DNA from: Desulfuromonadaceae bacterium
Lineage (GTDB): Bacteria; Desulfobacterota; Desulfuromonadia; Desulfuromonadales; Geopsychrobacteraceae
Assembly: GCA_016744555.1 (NCBI GenBank)
Contig: JADGED010000002.1
Span: 1 to 34,615 of the forward strand
Length of the DNA stretch: 34,615 nucleotides
Direction: 5' to 3'
Positions within the stretch are counted from its first letter, which is position 1. Each line of letters opens with the position of its first letter. The notes below the pieces were generated by a model that did no database searches, had not been told where the DNA came from, and saw nothing but the letters and a program-made list of their open reading frames with translations. This document shows, piece by piece, positions 8,275 to 16,130 of this stretch. Position numbers and translations under genes: made by a program.

Positions 8275-9135
8275 TTACCCCTTATCAACATCTCGATGGT
8301 TAACCCGTAACAATACTTCTTGATCCGGGAAGCTACGATAAAGGTCCTCAACAATAGTCACACTCCTATGCCTTCCTCCAGTACAACCTATAGCAACCGT
8401 CAGATAACTTTTACCCTCAATTCGATAATGGTGGATTAAAAAACCAAGGAAACTGTCAAGGCGATTGCGAAACTCACAGCAAGAGGGTTGCGACAAAACA
8501 TACTCTTGTAACTTCGGGACCAATCCAGTCAGTGGTCTTAGAGCATCAATATAATATGGGTTTTGCAAAAACCTAACATCAAAAACCAAATCTGCGGCTG
8601 GTGGCAGACCAAAACGATAACCAAATGACTCAAGGTTTACAATAAGCATTGATTGATGCTTCTCGCCAATAAAATCGAGCATCAAATCATGCAATTGGCG
8701 AGAATTAAGGTTACTACTGTCGACAATCCTCGTCGCAATTTCTCGCAAGACATGTAACTGTTGTCGTTCCCTTGCTATCCCACTTTGTAACGTTTCGGCG
8801 ACAGCCAAAGGGTGCAAACGTCGAGTTTCCGAAAAGCGCCGCTGCAATACAGGATCTGATGCCTCAAAAAAGAGAATATCAAGCCGATAACCTTCTCGCT
8901 TAAGTTGTGCGAAAATTTCTTTATAATTGGTCAGAAAACCACGATTACGGACATCAACAACCACTGCGATAGCAGAATCTGAGCTTAAGCTTTCAGCCGC
9001 TCGTTGCATAAAATCTGACAACATGACCAAAGGGAGATTATCTACAACAAAAAAACCTTGATCCTCTAAAGCTCTTGCAGCGGTACTTTTACCCGAACCG
9101 GACAAACCAGTTATAATCAACAACCGACGACTCAT
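8275..9135 (-). CDS. rapZ: RapZ/YvcJ-family nucleotide-binding protein
   Basis: RapZ proteins bind nucleotides; in E. coli RapZ delivers the sRNA GlmZ to RNase E and so controls glucosamine-6-phosphate synthesis. The 286-residue product has a Walker A motif GLSGSGKS (10-17), the VVDVRNRGF segment and the C-terminal GCTGGRHRSV signature. The last residues after that signature are less lysine/arginine-rich than I recall for the E. coli RNA-binding tail, so the RNA-adapter role is not assured. Its ATG overlaps the hprK stop in an ATGA junction. Neighbourhood with rpoN, hpf and ptsN is the usual one for this family. Confidence 0.93.
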   Translation of the reverse strand: MSRRLLIITGLSGSGKSTAARALEDQGFFVVDNLPLVMLSDFMQRAAESLSSDSAIAVVVDVRNRGFLTNYKEIFAQLKREGYRLDILFFEASDPVLQRRFSETRRLHPLAVAETLQSGIARERQQLHVLREIATRIVDSSNLNSRQLHDLMLDFIGEKHQSMLIVNLESFGYRFGLPPAADLVFDVRFLQNPYYIDALRPLTGLVPKLQEYVLSQPSCCEFRNRLDSFLGFLIHHYRIEGKSYLTVAIGCTGGRHRSVTIVEDLYRSFPDQEVLLRVNHRDVDKG

Positions 9136-10106
9136 TCAAGGTTTTCCCCGATAATCGAATGGGAATGCAGATGTGCAGCAGCGGCCATCCGTTTTTCTAA
9201 TAATTCTTGGAACTCTCTAGCACTGTGGTACCCCATCCCTTTCAACAATTGGTTCCGCGCAGCAACCTCTATTATTGTCCCCATATTTCGACCGGGAGCA
9301 ACAGGGATTTGGGCAAATGGCAATTCAACACCATGAAGATTATAGGTATGATCTTCCAACCCCAAACGGTCATACTCTTTGCCGTGCTCCCACTTCACTA
9401 GTTCAATAACCAAATCGATTTTCTTACGCTCACGGATGGCAGCAACCCCAAACAAATGCTTGATATTAAGAATCCCCAAGCCCCTAATTTCCATATGATA
9501 ATGAAGCAGATCCATCCCTTCGCCAAAAACTACCGATGGTAATTTAAAGCGGACTTTTATAATATCATCTGCAACTAACCGATAACCACGGAGAATCAAA
9601 TCGAGAGCACATTCACTCTTCCCTACCCCACTTTTGCCTTGCAGTAAAACACCAATACCAAGAATATCCATCAACACCCCATGGAGGGTCGATGTAGGCA
9701 ACAAACGTTCCTCTAAAAAACGGGTGATGAGAGATATAAAGCTTGAACTCAGATGTGTAGTTCGTAGCAACGGGATATTACACGCTTCGGTCTGTGCGAC
9801 TAAGTAATCAGGTGCTGGTTGGTTTTTTGTAATAATTAAACAGGAAAGATTGCTACTGCAGAGTGTCCTAACTTTTTCAATGGCATCTAAAGTTGGCACC
9901 GTACCTAAATAATTTAATTCTGTTGCACCGATTATCTGGATCCTATCGGGGTGTAGACTATCGACATATCCAGCTAAAGCAAGTCCAGGCTTTTGTATTC
10001 TGGGAACCGAAATTGAACGCGACAAACCACCAGCACCAGAAAGTATTTCCAAATCCAGTCCAGCTTCTTTTTCGTCAAGAATTTCTTGGATAGTAAGTTT
10101 CACCAT
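9132..10106 (-). CDS. hprK: HPr kinase/phosphorylase
   Basis: HprK phosphorylates HPr on Ser46 with ATP or diphosphate and can reverse the reaction. From the ATG at 10106 the protein is 324 residues. It shows the N-terminal HprK domain (about 1-135), His142 in the LHGVL motif, the P-loop GKSGVGKS (157-164), Asp-Asp at 180-181, and the family signature EIRGLGILNI (206-215). An in-frame TTG 15 bases earlier is rejected because a GAGGG ribosome site lies at proper spacing for the ATG and overlaps that TTG. The gene lies 62 bases after ptsN and overlaps rapZ by four bases. Its HPr target is encoded about 4 kb downstream. Confidence 0.95.
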   Translation of the reverse strand: MVKLTIQEILDEKEAGLDLEILSGAGGLSRSISVPRIQKPGLALAGYVDSLHPDRIQIIGATELNYLGTVPTLDAIEKVRTLCSSNLSCLIITKNQPAPDYLVAQTEACNIPLLRTTHLSSSFISLITRFLEERLLPTSTLHGVLMDILGIGVLLQGKSGVGKSECALDLILRGYRLVADDIIKVRFKLPSVVFGEGMDLLHYHMEIRGLGILNIKHLFGVAAIRERKKIDLVIELVKWEHGKEYDRLGLEDHTYNLHGVELPFAQIPVAPGRNMGTIIEVAARNQLLKGMGYHSAREFQELLEKRMAAAAHLHSHSIIGENLE

Positions 10107-10168
10107 AGTACCAACCCTCAATTATCTCACTGCCATACCAGACCAAGACAAAACACTAAAAACCGGGA

Positions 10169-10624
10169 TTACCCCTCTTCTTCAGAAACAATTTGATAAA
10201 TAGCTTGCGGGTCAGCTGCATCTAGCAACTTTTTTCTTACCGCCGCATCTTTAAGAAGTTTTGATATCCTAGCCAAAGTCTTAAGGTGGACACCTACCGA
10301 CTCTTCAGGAGCGATCAGCAAAAAGAACAAGTACGCTGGTTGCCCATCCATTGATTCAAAATCAACTCCTGTGTGACTCCGCCCAAACACCAATTTCAAC
10401 TCAGGAATACCAGCTAACTTGCCGTGTGGGATTGCTACCCCATCACCAATCCCGGTACTACCAAGCTTTTCCCGTTCTTGCAGAACAGCAATCACCGAGC
10501 CCCGGTCAAGAGATGGTTCACATGAGATTAATGCATCGGTGAGTTCTGCCAAGGCTTTTTCTTTATCTTTTGCCTGCAGATCAGCGACGATAGCTTCCGG
10601 ATTCAACAGTTCAGAAATTTTCAT
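10169..10624 (-). CDS. ptsN: Nitrogen PTS EIIA (EIIA-Ntr)
   Basis: The 151-residue protein from the ATG at 10624 matches the normal PtsN length, starting MKISELLNPEAIV. The phosphorylation site is His67 in GIGDGVAIPHGKL. PtsN is a regulatory IIA that in other bacteria controls potassium transport and stress responses; it has no permease of its own. The open frame continues 19 codons upstream but would run through a strong terminator-like hairpin (10660-10692), so the internal ATG is preferred, though its ribosome site is weak. No ptsP or npr gene is visible, so it may draw phosphate from the EI and HPr encoded here. Confidence 0.94.
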   Translation of the reverse strand: MKISELLNPEAIVADLQAKDKEKALAELTDALISCEPSLDRGSVIAVLQEREKLGSTGIGDGVAIPHGKLAGIPELKLVFGRSHTGVDFESMDGQPAYLFFLLIAPEESVGVHLKTLARISKLLKDAAVRKKLLDAADPQAIYQIVSEEEG

Positions 10625-10659
10625 AATCACATTCTTATTTATGTCAGAAATAAATAAAT

Positions 10660-10692
10660 GCGGGTCTTTTTTGAACACCAAAAAAGACCCGC
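10660..10692 (-). terminator. Strong hairpin between hpf and ptsN (terminator or attenuator)
   Basis: GCGGGTCTTTTTT (10660-10672) pairs perfectly with AAAAAAGACCCGC (10680-10692), a 13-bp stem with a 7-base loop. On the minus strand it follows the hpf stop by 11 bases and is trailed by an interrupted T-rich run (ATTTATTTATTT). It should end most hpf transcripts and leave ptsN and downstream genes to partial read-through or a separate start. Confidence 0.8.
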
Positions 10693-10703
10693 GTCATAAG
10701 CAG

Positions 10704-11252
10704 TTAACTTCCCTGCGGTACTATTAATCCGTAGTTACCATCCTTACGGCGATAAACTACATTCATCTCTTCGGTGCGATCATCGGTAAAAGCTAGAAAA
10801 TCTTTATGCAACAAATCCATCTGCATTACCGCCTCTTCAACCGACATCGGCTTTACAAAAAAGGAGTGGCTCCGAACAATTTCTGGTTCATCACTACCAG
10901 CGTCAACACTTTCGGCGGAAAAAATGGTCTTTTCAATCCGACGATTACCGCCAGATCCACCTTTATGTTTTTTCAATTTATCTTTATATTTTTTTAGCTG
11001 CCGCTCTATTTTATCTACCATTAAATCGATAGCAGCATACATATCTTCTTTGGTCTCAGTGCTTTTCATGGTCAATCCCTTAGCGACCATAATTACTTCA
11101 GCACGATGATTGATCTTTTTTTGTACCGACAAAACTACTTGAGCATCAATTGGCTCGTCGATATATTTTTTTACTCTGGTCAGTTTCTCTTCCACATAAC
11201 TACGAACAGCAGCACTACTCTCCATATGACGGAAGGTAACGGCAATTTGCAT
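10704..11252 (-). CDS. hpf: Ribosome hibernation promoting factor, long form
   Basis: HPF binds the small ribosomal subunit and pairs 70S ribosomes into inactive 100S dimers in slow growth. The protein is 182 residues from the ATG at 11252, which has an ideal AAGGAGG site (11260-11266). Residues 1-100 are the S30AE/YfiA domain; a Lys- and Gly-rich linker follows; residues about 125-180 are the C-terminal dimerisation domain of long HPFs (FFVKPMSVEEAV, MNVVYRRKDGNYGLI). It follows rpoN, as in many proteobacteria, but appears to have its own promoter and a 5' leader hairpin. Confidence 0.95.
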   Translation of the reverse strand: MQIAVTFRHMESSAAVRSYVEEKLTRVKKYIDEPIDAQVVLSVQKKINHRAEVIMVAKGLTMKSTETKEDMYAAIDLMVDKIERQLKKYKDKLKKHKGGSGGNRRIEKTIFSAESVDAGSDEPEIVRSHSFFVKPMSVEEAVMQMDLLHKDFLAFTDDRTEEMNVVYRRKDGNYGLIVPQGS

Positions 11253-11273
11253 AGATAAACCTCCTTGATTCAT

Positions 11274-11294
11274 CAGGTTCCGGCATGGAACCTG
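11274..11294 (-). promoter_or_regulatory. Leader hairpin upstream of hpf
   Basis: CAGGTTCC and GGAACCTG form a perfect 8-bp stem with a 5-base loop, beginning only a few bases after the predicted transcript start and ending seven bases before the hpf ribosome site. No T-run follows, so it is not a simple rpoN terminator. It may stabilise the hpf mRNA 5' end or be a dyad operator. Confidence 0.55.
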
Positions 11295-11303
11295 GATTGT
11301 TTA

Positions 11304-11309
11304 ATTATA
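11304..11309 (-). promoter_or_regulatory. Candidate -10 box for hpf
   Basis: A perfect TATAAT lies on the minus strand in the 103-base rpoN-hpf gap, about 50 bases before the hpf ATG. No good TTGACA is found 16-18 bases upstream, so the call rests on the -10 and its position. Confidence 0.45.
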
Positions 11310-11355
11310 ACGTAAGTTTGTTCCATATGCACCAGTTGCTTAACTACAGACAAGA

Positions 11356-12807
11356 TTAAAATAACCGTTTTCTCTCCGTTGACGACCCCAATCCTAACAT
11401 TTCACGATATTTTGTTACCGTCCGACGGGCGATATTAATGTCTTGTTCCGCTAGCAGAGTAACAATCTTTTGATCAGAATAGGGTTTTTTCGGGTCCTCA
11501 GCGGCAACTATTTCCTTAATTCTACTTTTAACACTTTCTGACGCTATAGCATCACCATCAGCTGTATTAATACCACTATTAAAGAAATACTTGAGTTCAA
11601 ATAACCCTTGCGGGGTCTGTACATATTTGTTGGTTGTAACCCGACTAACGGTTGATTCGTGCATTTCAATGTCATCGGCAACATCACGCAAAACCAAAGG
11701 TTTCAAATGTTCAATGCCATGATCGAAAAATTCTCGCTGAAATTTAACAATACTTTTAGTAACTTTATAAATTGTACGCTGGCGCTGATGAATACTTTTA
11801 ATTAACCATACGGCACTACGCATTTTATCTTGGATATATTCTCCAGCCTTCTTATCTACACCTTTATTGTCGGTCAAAGCATTACGATAAAAAGAATTAA
11901 TCCGCAAGCTAGGCAAGCCATCATCATTTTGGGTGACTTCATACTCATTGCCAACTTTACGCACAAAAATATCTGGGGTTATATAATGCGCATCCTCTTC
12001 GTTATAAGCACGTCCAGGTCTGGGATCAAGCTCAGAAATAAACTTTGCTGCCTCCAAAACGTCATCCAAGGATATTTTCTCCCCCTTAGCTATAACGTTG
12101 TACTTTCGCCCTTCAAGCTCGTGCAGATAGTCACGTAAAATTGTTGCTGCTAATGAATCAGACAGCTCCAAACGCTGCAATTGCAGTAGCAGACATTCCT
12201 GTAGGTCTTTGCTCGCAACGCCAGGCGGGTCAAACTGCTGCACTCGAGCTAAAACATCCTCAAACAGAGCGATATCGTACTCTGACTGCGTCGACATATC
12301 GTCAAGGCTGGCTCGAAGGTAGCCAATTTCATCTAAATTCCCAATAATTTCAGCAGCAACATGTTGCTCTGTAGAAGTAAATGAAGAGAGCCTTAATTGC
12401 CACATCATGTGGTCGTACAGCTTCTCTTTTTTAGTTAGTAAACTCTCAAAAGAAGGGCGATCTTCTTGGCTTTCATAGTTATTGCGGCTATCACTACTAT
12501 TTAAGCTATAGCCCTCAAGATATGTCTGCCAATCAATATCTTCCATCCCTTCCGATTCACCCTTAACTTCTTGCTCTGGAGCAGCGGGAGAATCGGTAGA
12601 AGTTTCTGCGATACTGGCAGGGGCATCAATTGGCTCGTCTTTTGTTTCGACCACCTCTTCGAGCAAAGGATTTTCGGTTAGCTCTTCAGTAACAACTTCG
12701 GCTAACTCCATACGCGACAGTTGCAATAACTTGATTGCCTGCTGTAGCTGTGGAGTCATTACCAGTTGTTGACTAAGTTTTACCTGTAACCGAAGATCAA
12801 GAGCCAT
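11356..12807 (-). CDS. rpoN: RNA polymerase sigma-54 factor
   Basis: Sigma-54 directs RNA polymerase to -24/-12 promoters that need an enhancer-binding activator. The 483-residue protein has the Gln/Leu-rich Region I at the N-terminus (LSQQLVMTPQLQQAIKLLQL), an acidic Region II (about 50-105), the core-binding and helix-turn-helix parts, and the RpoN box ARRTVTKYRE at 460-469 close to the C-terminus. All regions are complete. It lies 32 bases after lptB, the conserved position in many proteobacteria, and is followed by the hpf promoter region. Confidence 0.97.
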   Translation of the reverse strand: MALDLRLQVKLSQQLVMTPQLQQAIKLLQLSRMELAEVVTEELTENPLLEEVVETKDEPIDAPASIAETSTDSPAAPEQEVKGESEGMEDIDWQTYLEGYSLNSSDSRNNYESQEDRPSFESLLTKKEKLYDHMMWQLRLSSFTSTEQHVAAEIIGNLDEIGYLRASLDDMSTQSEYDIALFEDVLARVQQFDPPGVASKDLQECLLLQLQRLELSDSLAATILRDYLHELEGRKYNVIAKGEKISLDDVLEAAKFISELDPRPGRAYNEEDAHYITPDIFVRKVGNEYEVTQNDDGLPSLRINSFYRNALTDNKGVDKKAGEYIQDKMRSAVWLIKSIHQRQRTIYKVTKSIVKFQREFFDHGIEHLKPLVLRDVADDIEMHESTVSRVTTNKYVQTPQGLFELKYFFNSGINTADGDAIASESVKSRIKEIVAAEDPKKPYSDQKIVTLLAEQDINIARRTVTKYREMLGLGSSTERKRLF

Positions 12808-12839
12808 ATAATTATTAATCCCAATAGCAGTGAAACTGC

Positions 12840-13565
12840 TTAAAGTCTAAATTTTTCTCCCAAATAAATTTCCCGTGCGACTGGACTGGCGGCAATTTCT
12901 TCCGGAGTCCCAAATTCAAGCAATTCACCGCGGTTCAAAATATATGCACAATCACAGACACCTAGAGTCTCACGAACATTATGGTCGGAAATCAATATAC
13001 CTATGCCGCGTTCCTTAAGCTGCGAAATTATATTTTGAATATCTATAACTGCGATTGGATCTATCCCAGCAAAGGGTTCATCAAGTAATAAGAATGCCGG
13101 ATCAAGAACTAGAGAACGGGCAATTTCAACTCGCCTTCGCTCTCCCCCAGAGAGGGCATAGCCTTTTGAATCCCTTATGTGGGTAATATTCAGATCATTC
13201 AACAGCTGTTCCAACTGCTGTTGCTGCTCACCCTTGGTTAGCTTCAAGGTTTCGATAATTGCCAGTAAATTTTCAGCAACCGTTAATTTTCTAAATACTG
13301 AAGCCTCCTGCGGCAAGTATGATATTCCGGACCTAGCCCGCAAATACATGGGTAGATCAGTGATATCTTCATCATCCAGCAACACCCGCCCCTGGTCAGG
13401 CGTTGCCAAGCCCACAACCATGTAAAAACTAGTAGTTTTTCCAGCCCCATTGGGACCAAGCAAACCAACCACTTGACCAGAAGACACTTCAAGGTTAACC
13501 CCTGAAACAACTTCACGCCCAGCATAAACTTTATGCAAATTGGTTGCTTTAAGAACTTTACTCAC
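12840..13565 (-). CDS. lptB: LPS export ABC transporter ATP-binding protein LptB
   Basis: LptB is the cytoplasmic ATPase that powers lipopolysaccharide extraction from the inner membrane with LptF and LptG. In 241 residues it shows Walker A GPNGAGKT (37-44), the Q-loop region LPQEASVF, the signature LSGGERRR, Walker B FLLLDEPFAGIDP and the H-loop SDHNVRE. The start is GTG at 13565, overlapping the lptA stop as TAGTG, with GGGA five bases upstream. lptF and lptG are not in this window. Confidence 0.96.
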   Translation of the reverse strand: MSKVLKATNLHKVYAGREVVSGVNLEVSSGQVVGLLGPNGAGKTTSFYMVVGLATPDQGRVLLDDEDITDLPMYLRARSGISYLPQEASVFRKLTVAENLLAIIETLKLTKGEQQQQLEQLLNDLNITHIRDSKGYALSGGERRRVEIARSLVLDPAFLLLDEPFAGIDPIAVIDIQNIISQLKERGIGILISDHNVRETLGVCDCAYILNRGELLEFGTPEEIAASPVAREIYLGEKFRL

Positions 13566-14071
13566 TACTGTCCCATTTGTTGTGCAGGAATGATAACCGC
13601 TTTAACTCTACCAGTTTTTGAACTTTTAATAACACTTCTATTCTCTTGCAAATAGAGAGTTATCTCTTCACCAGTTATTTTATTTTGCCCTTGAACTACC
13701 ACAGCATTGCCAACCAAAACTAAACGCTCGTCAACTTGATAATAAATTGCCTTTGTCGAGGTTGCAATGCGATCTAGATACGTTACCCGCACCCCTCCAT
13801 CCGCGACTAACCGTTCAACTTCATCTTGTTCTTGCTGCAAAAACATATTTAAAGTTGCCGCAGTCATAGTCATCTCGCCCTGCACCACAACAACATCACC
13901 AGTAAAAATCGATCGCCTTTGCTCTTGTAGTACTTCCAGCTGTTTAGCAGTAACCTCAACTGGTTGCTTGCTATCATATTTGGGGACAGAAGCAGCTGTC
14001 GTTGGCTCTGCCGCCAAACAACAAAGAGGCAAAAATAACAGTGCAATAAACAACAATAATACTCTCAACAT
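13565..14071 (-). CDS. lptA: LPS transport periplasmic protein LptA
   Basis: LptA forms the periplasmic bridge that carries lipopolysaccharide from LptC to the outer membrane. The 168-residue protein begins with a signal peptide (MLRVLLLFIALLFLPLCCLA) and continues as an OstA/LptA beta-jellyroll, with repeated strands such as VEVTAKQLEV, IFTGDVVVVQGEMTM and NKITGEEITLYL. Cysteines near the cleavage site do not make a proper lipobox, so it should be soluble. It starts directly after the lptC stop (TAGATG) and shares a base with the lptB GTG. Confidence 0.92.
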   Translation of the reverse strand: MLRVLLLFIALLFLPLCCLAAEPTTAASVPKYDSKQPVEVTAKQLEVLQEQRRSIFTGDVVVVQGEMTMTAATLNMFLQQEQDEVERLVADGGVRVTYLDRIATSTKAIYYQVDERLVLVGNAVVVQGQNKITGEEITLYLQENRSVIKSSKTGRVKAVIIPAQQMGQ

Positions 14072-14641
14072 CTACTGATTCTCCCTGCCAGATGGATACA
14101 ATACGAGCCTTACTTGCTTTTTTAGCAACAACCGGCCTTTATCAATTTCGACTACCATTCCTACCCCAGTCAATTCAAACCTGGGTGAGCGTATCAGAAC
14201 ATTTTTTTCACTACTTATTTGCCGGATATTATCATCATAATGGAGCCGATCAGTAAATAATTGTTCGCCATTTGTAGCGGTTATCACAACATTGTCCCAA
14301 AGATCAACTTGGCGAGTATCCTGCTCCAGTTGCCCCTTATCAGCCTGCAGGACAACCGCATCAAACTTTTCTGTTTTAAACAACTGTAATTTAACCGTAT
14401 CTAGCTTGGCCAAGTTACGGTCACGTATGTATTCAGCCTTATCAGCATCAAGAGTCCAACTTCGCTGCCCATTTTCATTTTGCGTATAGTGCAAGTCCTG
14501 CAATGCAAGTTCAACATCGTCAGGCAGCAAATTTAAAATTTCCTCCGGCGCCAACTGTTGCATATTGCGATAAATCACTGTCGTCACAATAACAACAGAA
14601 ACAATGATTATAAATGCCAATATACGTCGAAAATTAAGCAT
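14072..14641 (-). CDS. lptC: LPS export protein LptC
   Basis: LptC is an inner-membrane anchored bitopic protein that receives lipopolysaccharide from LptBFG and hands it to LptA. The 189-residue product has one N-terminal membrane helix (about 5-24) and a periplasmic beta-jellyroll domain with strands like RSWTLDADKAEYI and DNVVITATNGEQLFTDRL. The ATG at 14641 shares one base with the kdsC stop (TGATG); an in-frame TTG one codon earlier is not preferred. Similarity within the family is low, so the call rests on topology plus position between kdsC and lptA. Confidence 0.9.
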   Translation of the reverse strand: MLNFRRILAFIIIVSVVIVTTVIYRNMQQLAPEEILNLLPDDVELALQDLHYTQNENGQRSWTLDADKAEYIRDRNLAKLDTVKLQLFKTEKFDAVVLQADKGQLEQDTRQVDLWDNVVITATNGEQLFTDRLHYDDNIRQISSEKNVLIRSPRFELTGVGMVVEIDKGRLLLKKQVRLVLYPSGRENQ

Positions 14642-15168
14642 CAATCGTCTTCAGCAACAAAATATCTCTTGGTCAATTCGTCCCATTGCCCGGAAGCATG
14701 TACCAAGAGATCACAGATTTCTCTAACCGCACCGCGTCCACCGCAACGCTGGGTAACATAATCGACAAATGGAGCCACATCGGGAACAGCATCAGCTACC
14801 GTTGCACTAAATCCAACCCGGCGCAAAATCGGCAAATCAACAACATCATCTCCAACATAAGCTACCTGTTCGTCGGTTAAACCTTCTTGTGCTAAAATTT
14901 CAAAGTAAGGCTCTAGCTTTTTCAGTGCCCCTTGATAGAGAATTTCAATCCCTAGCTCAGCAGCTCGACGACTAACAACCGTTGATGATCGACCAGTAAT
15001 AATTCCAACCTTAATCCCCGCACGCTGAATTAGCTTCAAGCCGTGGCCATCCTTAACATCAAAGGCTTTCAATTCATTCCCTTCGGCATCGTAAATTATC
15101 CGGCCATCGGTCAAAACACCATCGACATCAAGAAGCAATAATTTGATTTTTGCTAGTTTTTTATCCAT
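14641..15168 (-). CDS. kdsC: 3-deoxy-D-manno-octulosonate 8-phosphate phosphatase
   Basis: KdsC removes the phosphate from Kdo-8-P to give free Kdo. The 175-residue HAD-family protein has the nucleophile motif LLLDVDGVLTDG (Asp14, Asp16), the second motif GIITGRSS and the acidic motif YVGDDVVDLP. It lacks a cap domain, as usual for this tetrameric class. ATG at 15168 forms a TGATG junction with the kdsD stop. Confidence 0.95.
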   Translation of the reverse strand: MDKKLAKIKLLLLDVDGVLTDGRIIYDAEGNELKAFDVKDGHGLKLIQRAGIKVGIITGRSSTVVSRRAAELGIEILYQGALKKLEPYFEILAQEGLTDEQVAYVGDDVVDLPILRRVGFSATVADAVPDVAPFVDYVTQRCGGRGAVREICDLLVHASGQWDELTKRYFVAEDD

Positions 15169-16130
15169 CAAACAACTCCAGATTTTAGCAGATCATGAAG
15201 ATGGACAATACCAACTGGTATCGTGCTCTCCTCATCGGCAAAAACAAACAATGAGGTAATAGAATGGGTTTCCATGATTTGCAAAGCTTTAGCCGCCAGG
15301 TTATGCCGCAGTATCCGTTTAGGTGCAGTGGACATCACCTGTTTAATTGGCTGCTGTAAGCTTTCCAAACCTTGACCCATTATCCGCCGTAAATCACCAT
15401 CGGTAAAAACACCAAGAAGTTCGCCTTGGGCGGCGGCAACACCAGTAACTCCGAGTTTTTTACTAGTTATTTCGAACAAAGCCTCACGCAAAAGTGTCTC
15501 TGGGGCAACCATTGGGATTTCATCACCAACGTGCATTAAATCTTCGACCCGTAGTAATAATTTTTTCCCCAAAGCACCGCCAGGATGAAACATAGCAAAA
15601 TCTTCTGCTTTAAATCCCCGTTCTTCAAGTAAAACAACAGCTAAAGCATCACCCATGGCTAACGTAGCAGTAGTACTTGCCGTCGGCGCTAAACCTAACG
15701 GGCACGCCTCCTCGGCAACACTAACATCAAGATGGACATCACCCGCAATTGCCAACGTACTTTGCGGATTCCCCGACACAGCTATCAGCGGCAATCCCAT
15801 CCGCTTAATCACGGGCAATATTCTGCAAACCTCTTCTGTTTCACCTGAGTAAGATGCTGCGACGACAACATCGCCACGAGATAACATACCAAGGTCACCA
15901 TGAATACCTTCAGCAGGGTGGAGAAAAAAGGTCGGAGTCCCGGTGGATGCCATGGTTGCCGCAATTTTCTGACAAATCAAACCAGACTTTCCCATCCCCG
16001 TTACGACTACTTTGCCTTCACAGGCAATTATCATTTTCACCGCTTGGCAAAAATCGTCGTCAAGGCGCGACTGAAGAGCTAATACCGCATCAGCTTCAAT
16101 CTGCAATACTCGCTTTGCAACTTCAATCAT
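15168..16130 (-). CDS. kdsD: Arabinose-5-phosphate isomerase
   Basis: KdsD converts ribulose-5-phosphate to arabinose-5-phosphate, the first step toward Kdo. The 320-residue protein has an N-terminal SIS sugar-isomerase domain with GMGKSGLICQKIAATMAST and HPAEGIHGDLGML, then two CBS domains (about 205-320). Length and order match the KdsD/GutQ family. Its ATG and the kdsA stop overlap in TAATG, and kdsC follows in TGATG, so the Kdo steps are translationally linked. Confidence 0.95.
   Translation of the reverse strand: MIEVAKRVLQIEADAVLALQSRLDDDFCQAVKMIIACEGKVVVTGMGKSGLICQKIAATMASTGTPTFFLHPAEGIHGDLGMLSRGDVVVAASYSGETEEVCRILPVIKRMGLPLIAVSGNPQSTLAIAGDVHLDVSVAEEACPLGLAPTASTTATLAMGDALAVVLLEERGFKAEDFAMFHPGGALGKKLLLRVEDLMHVGDEIPMVAPETLLREALFEITSKKLGVTGVAAAQGELLGVFTDGDLRRIMGQGLESLQQPIKQVMSTAPKRILRHNLAAKALQIMETHSITSLFVFADEESTIPVGIVHLHDLLKSGVV

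Noticed and set aside
10625..10681. N-terminal extension of PtsN by 19 residues
   Set aside because: It would be translated through the 13-bp terminator-like hairpin and has no PtsN similarity.
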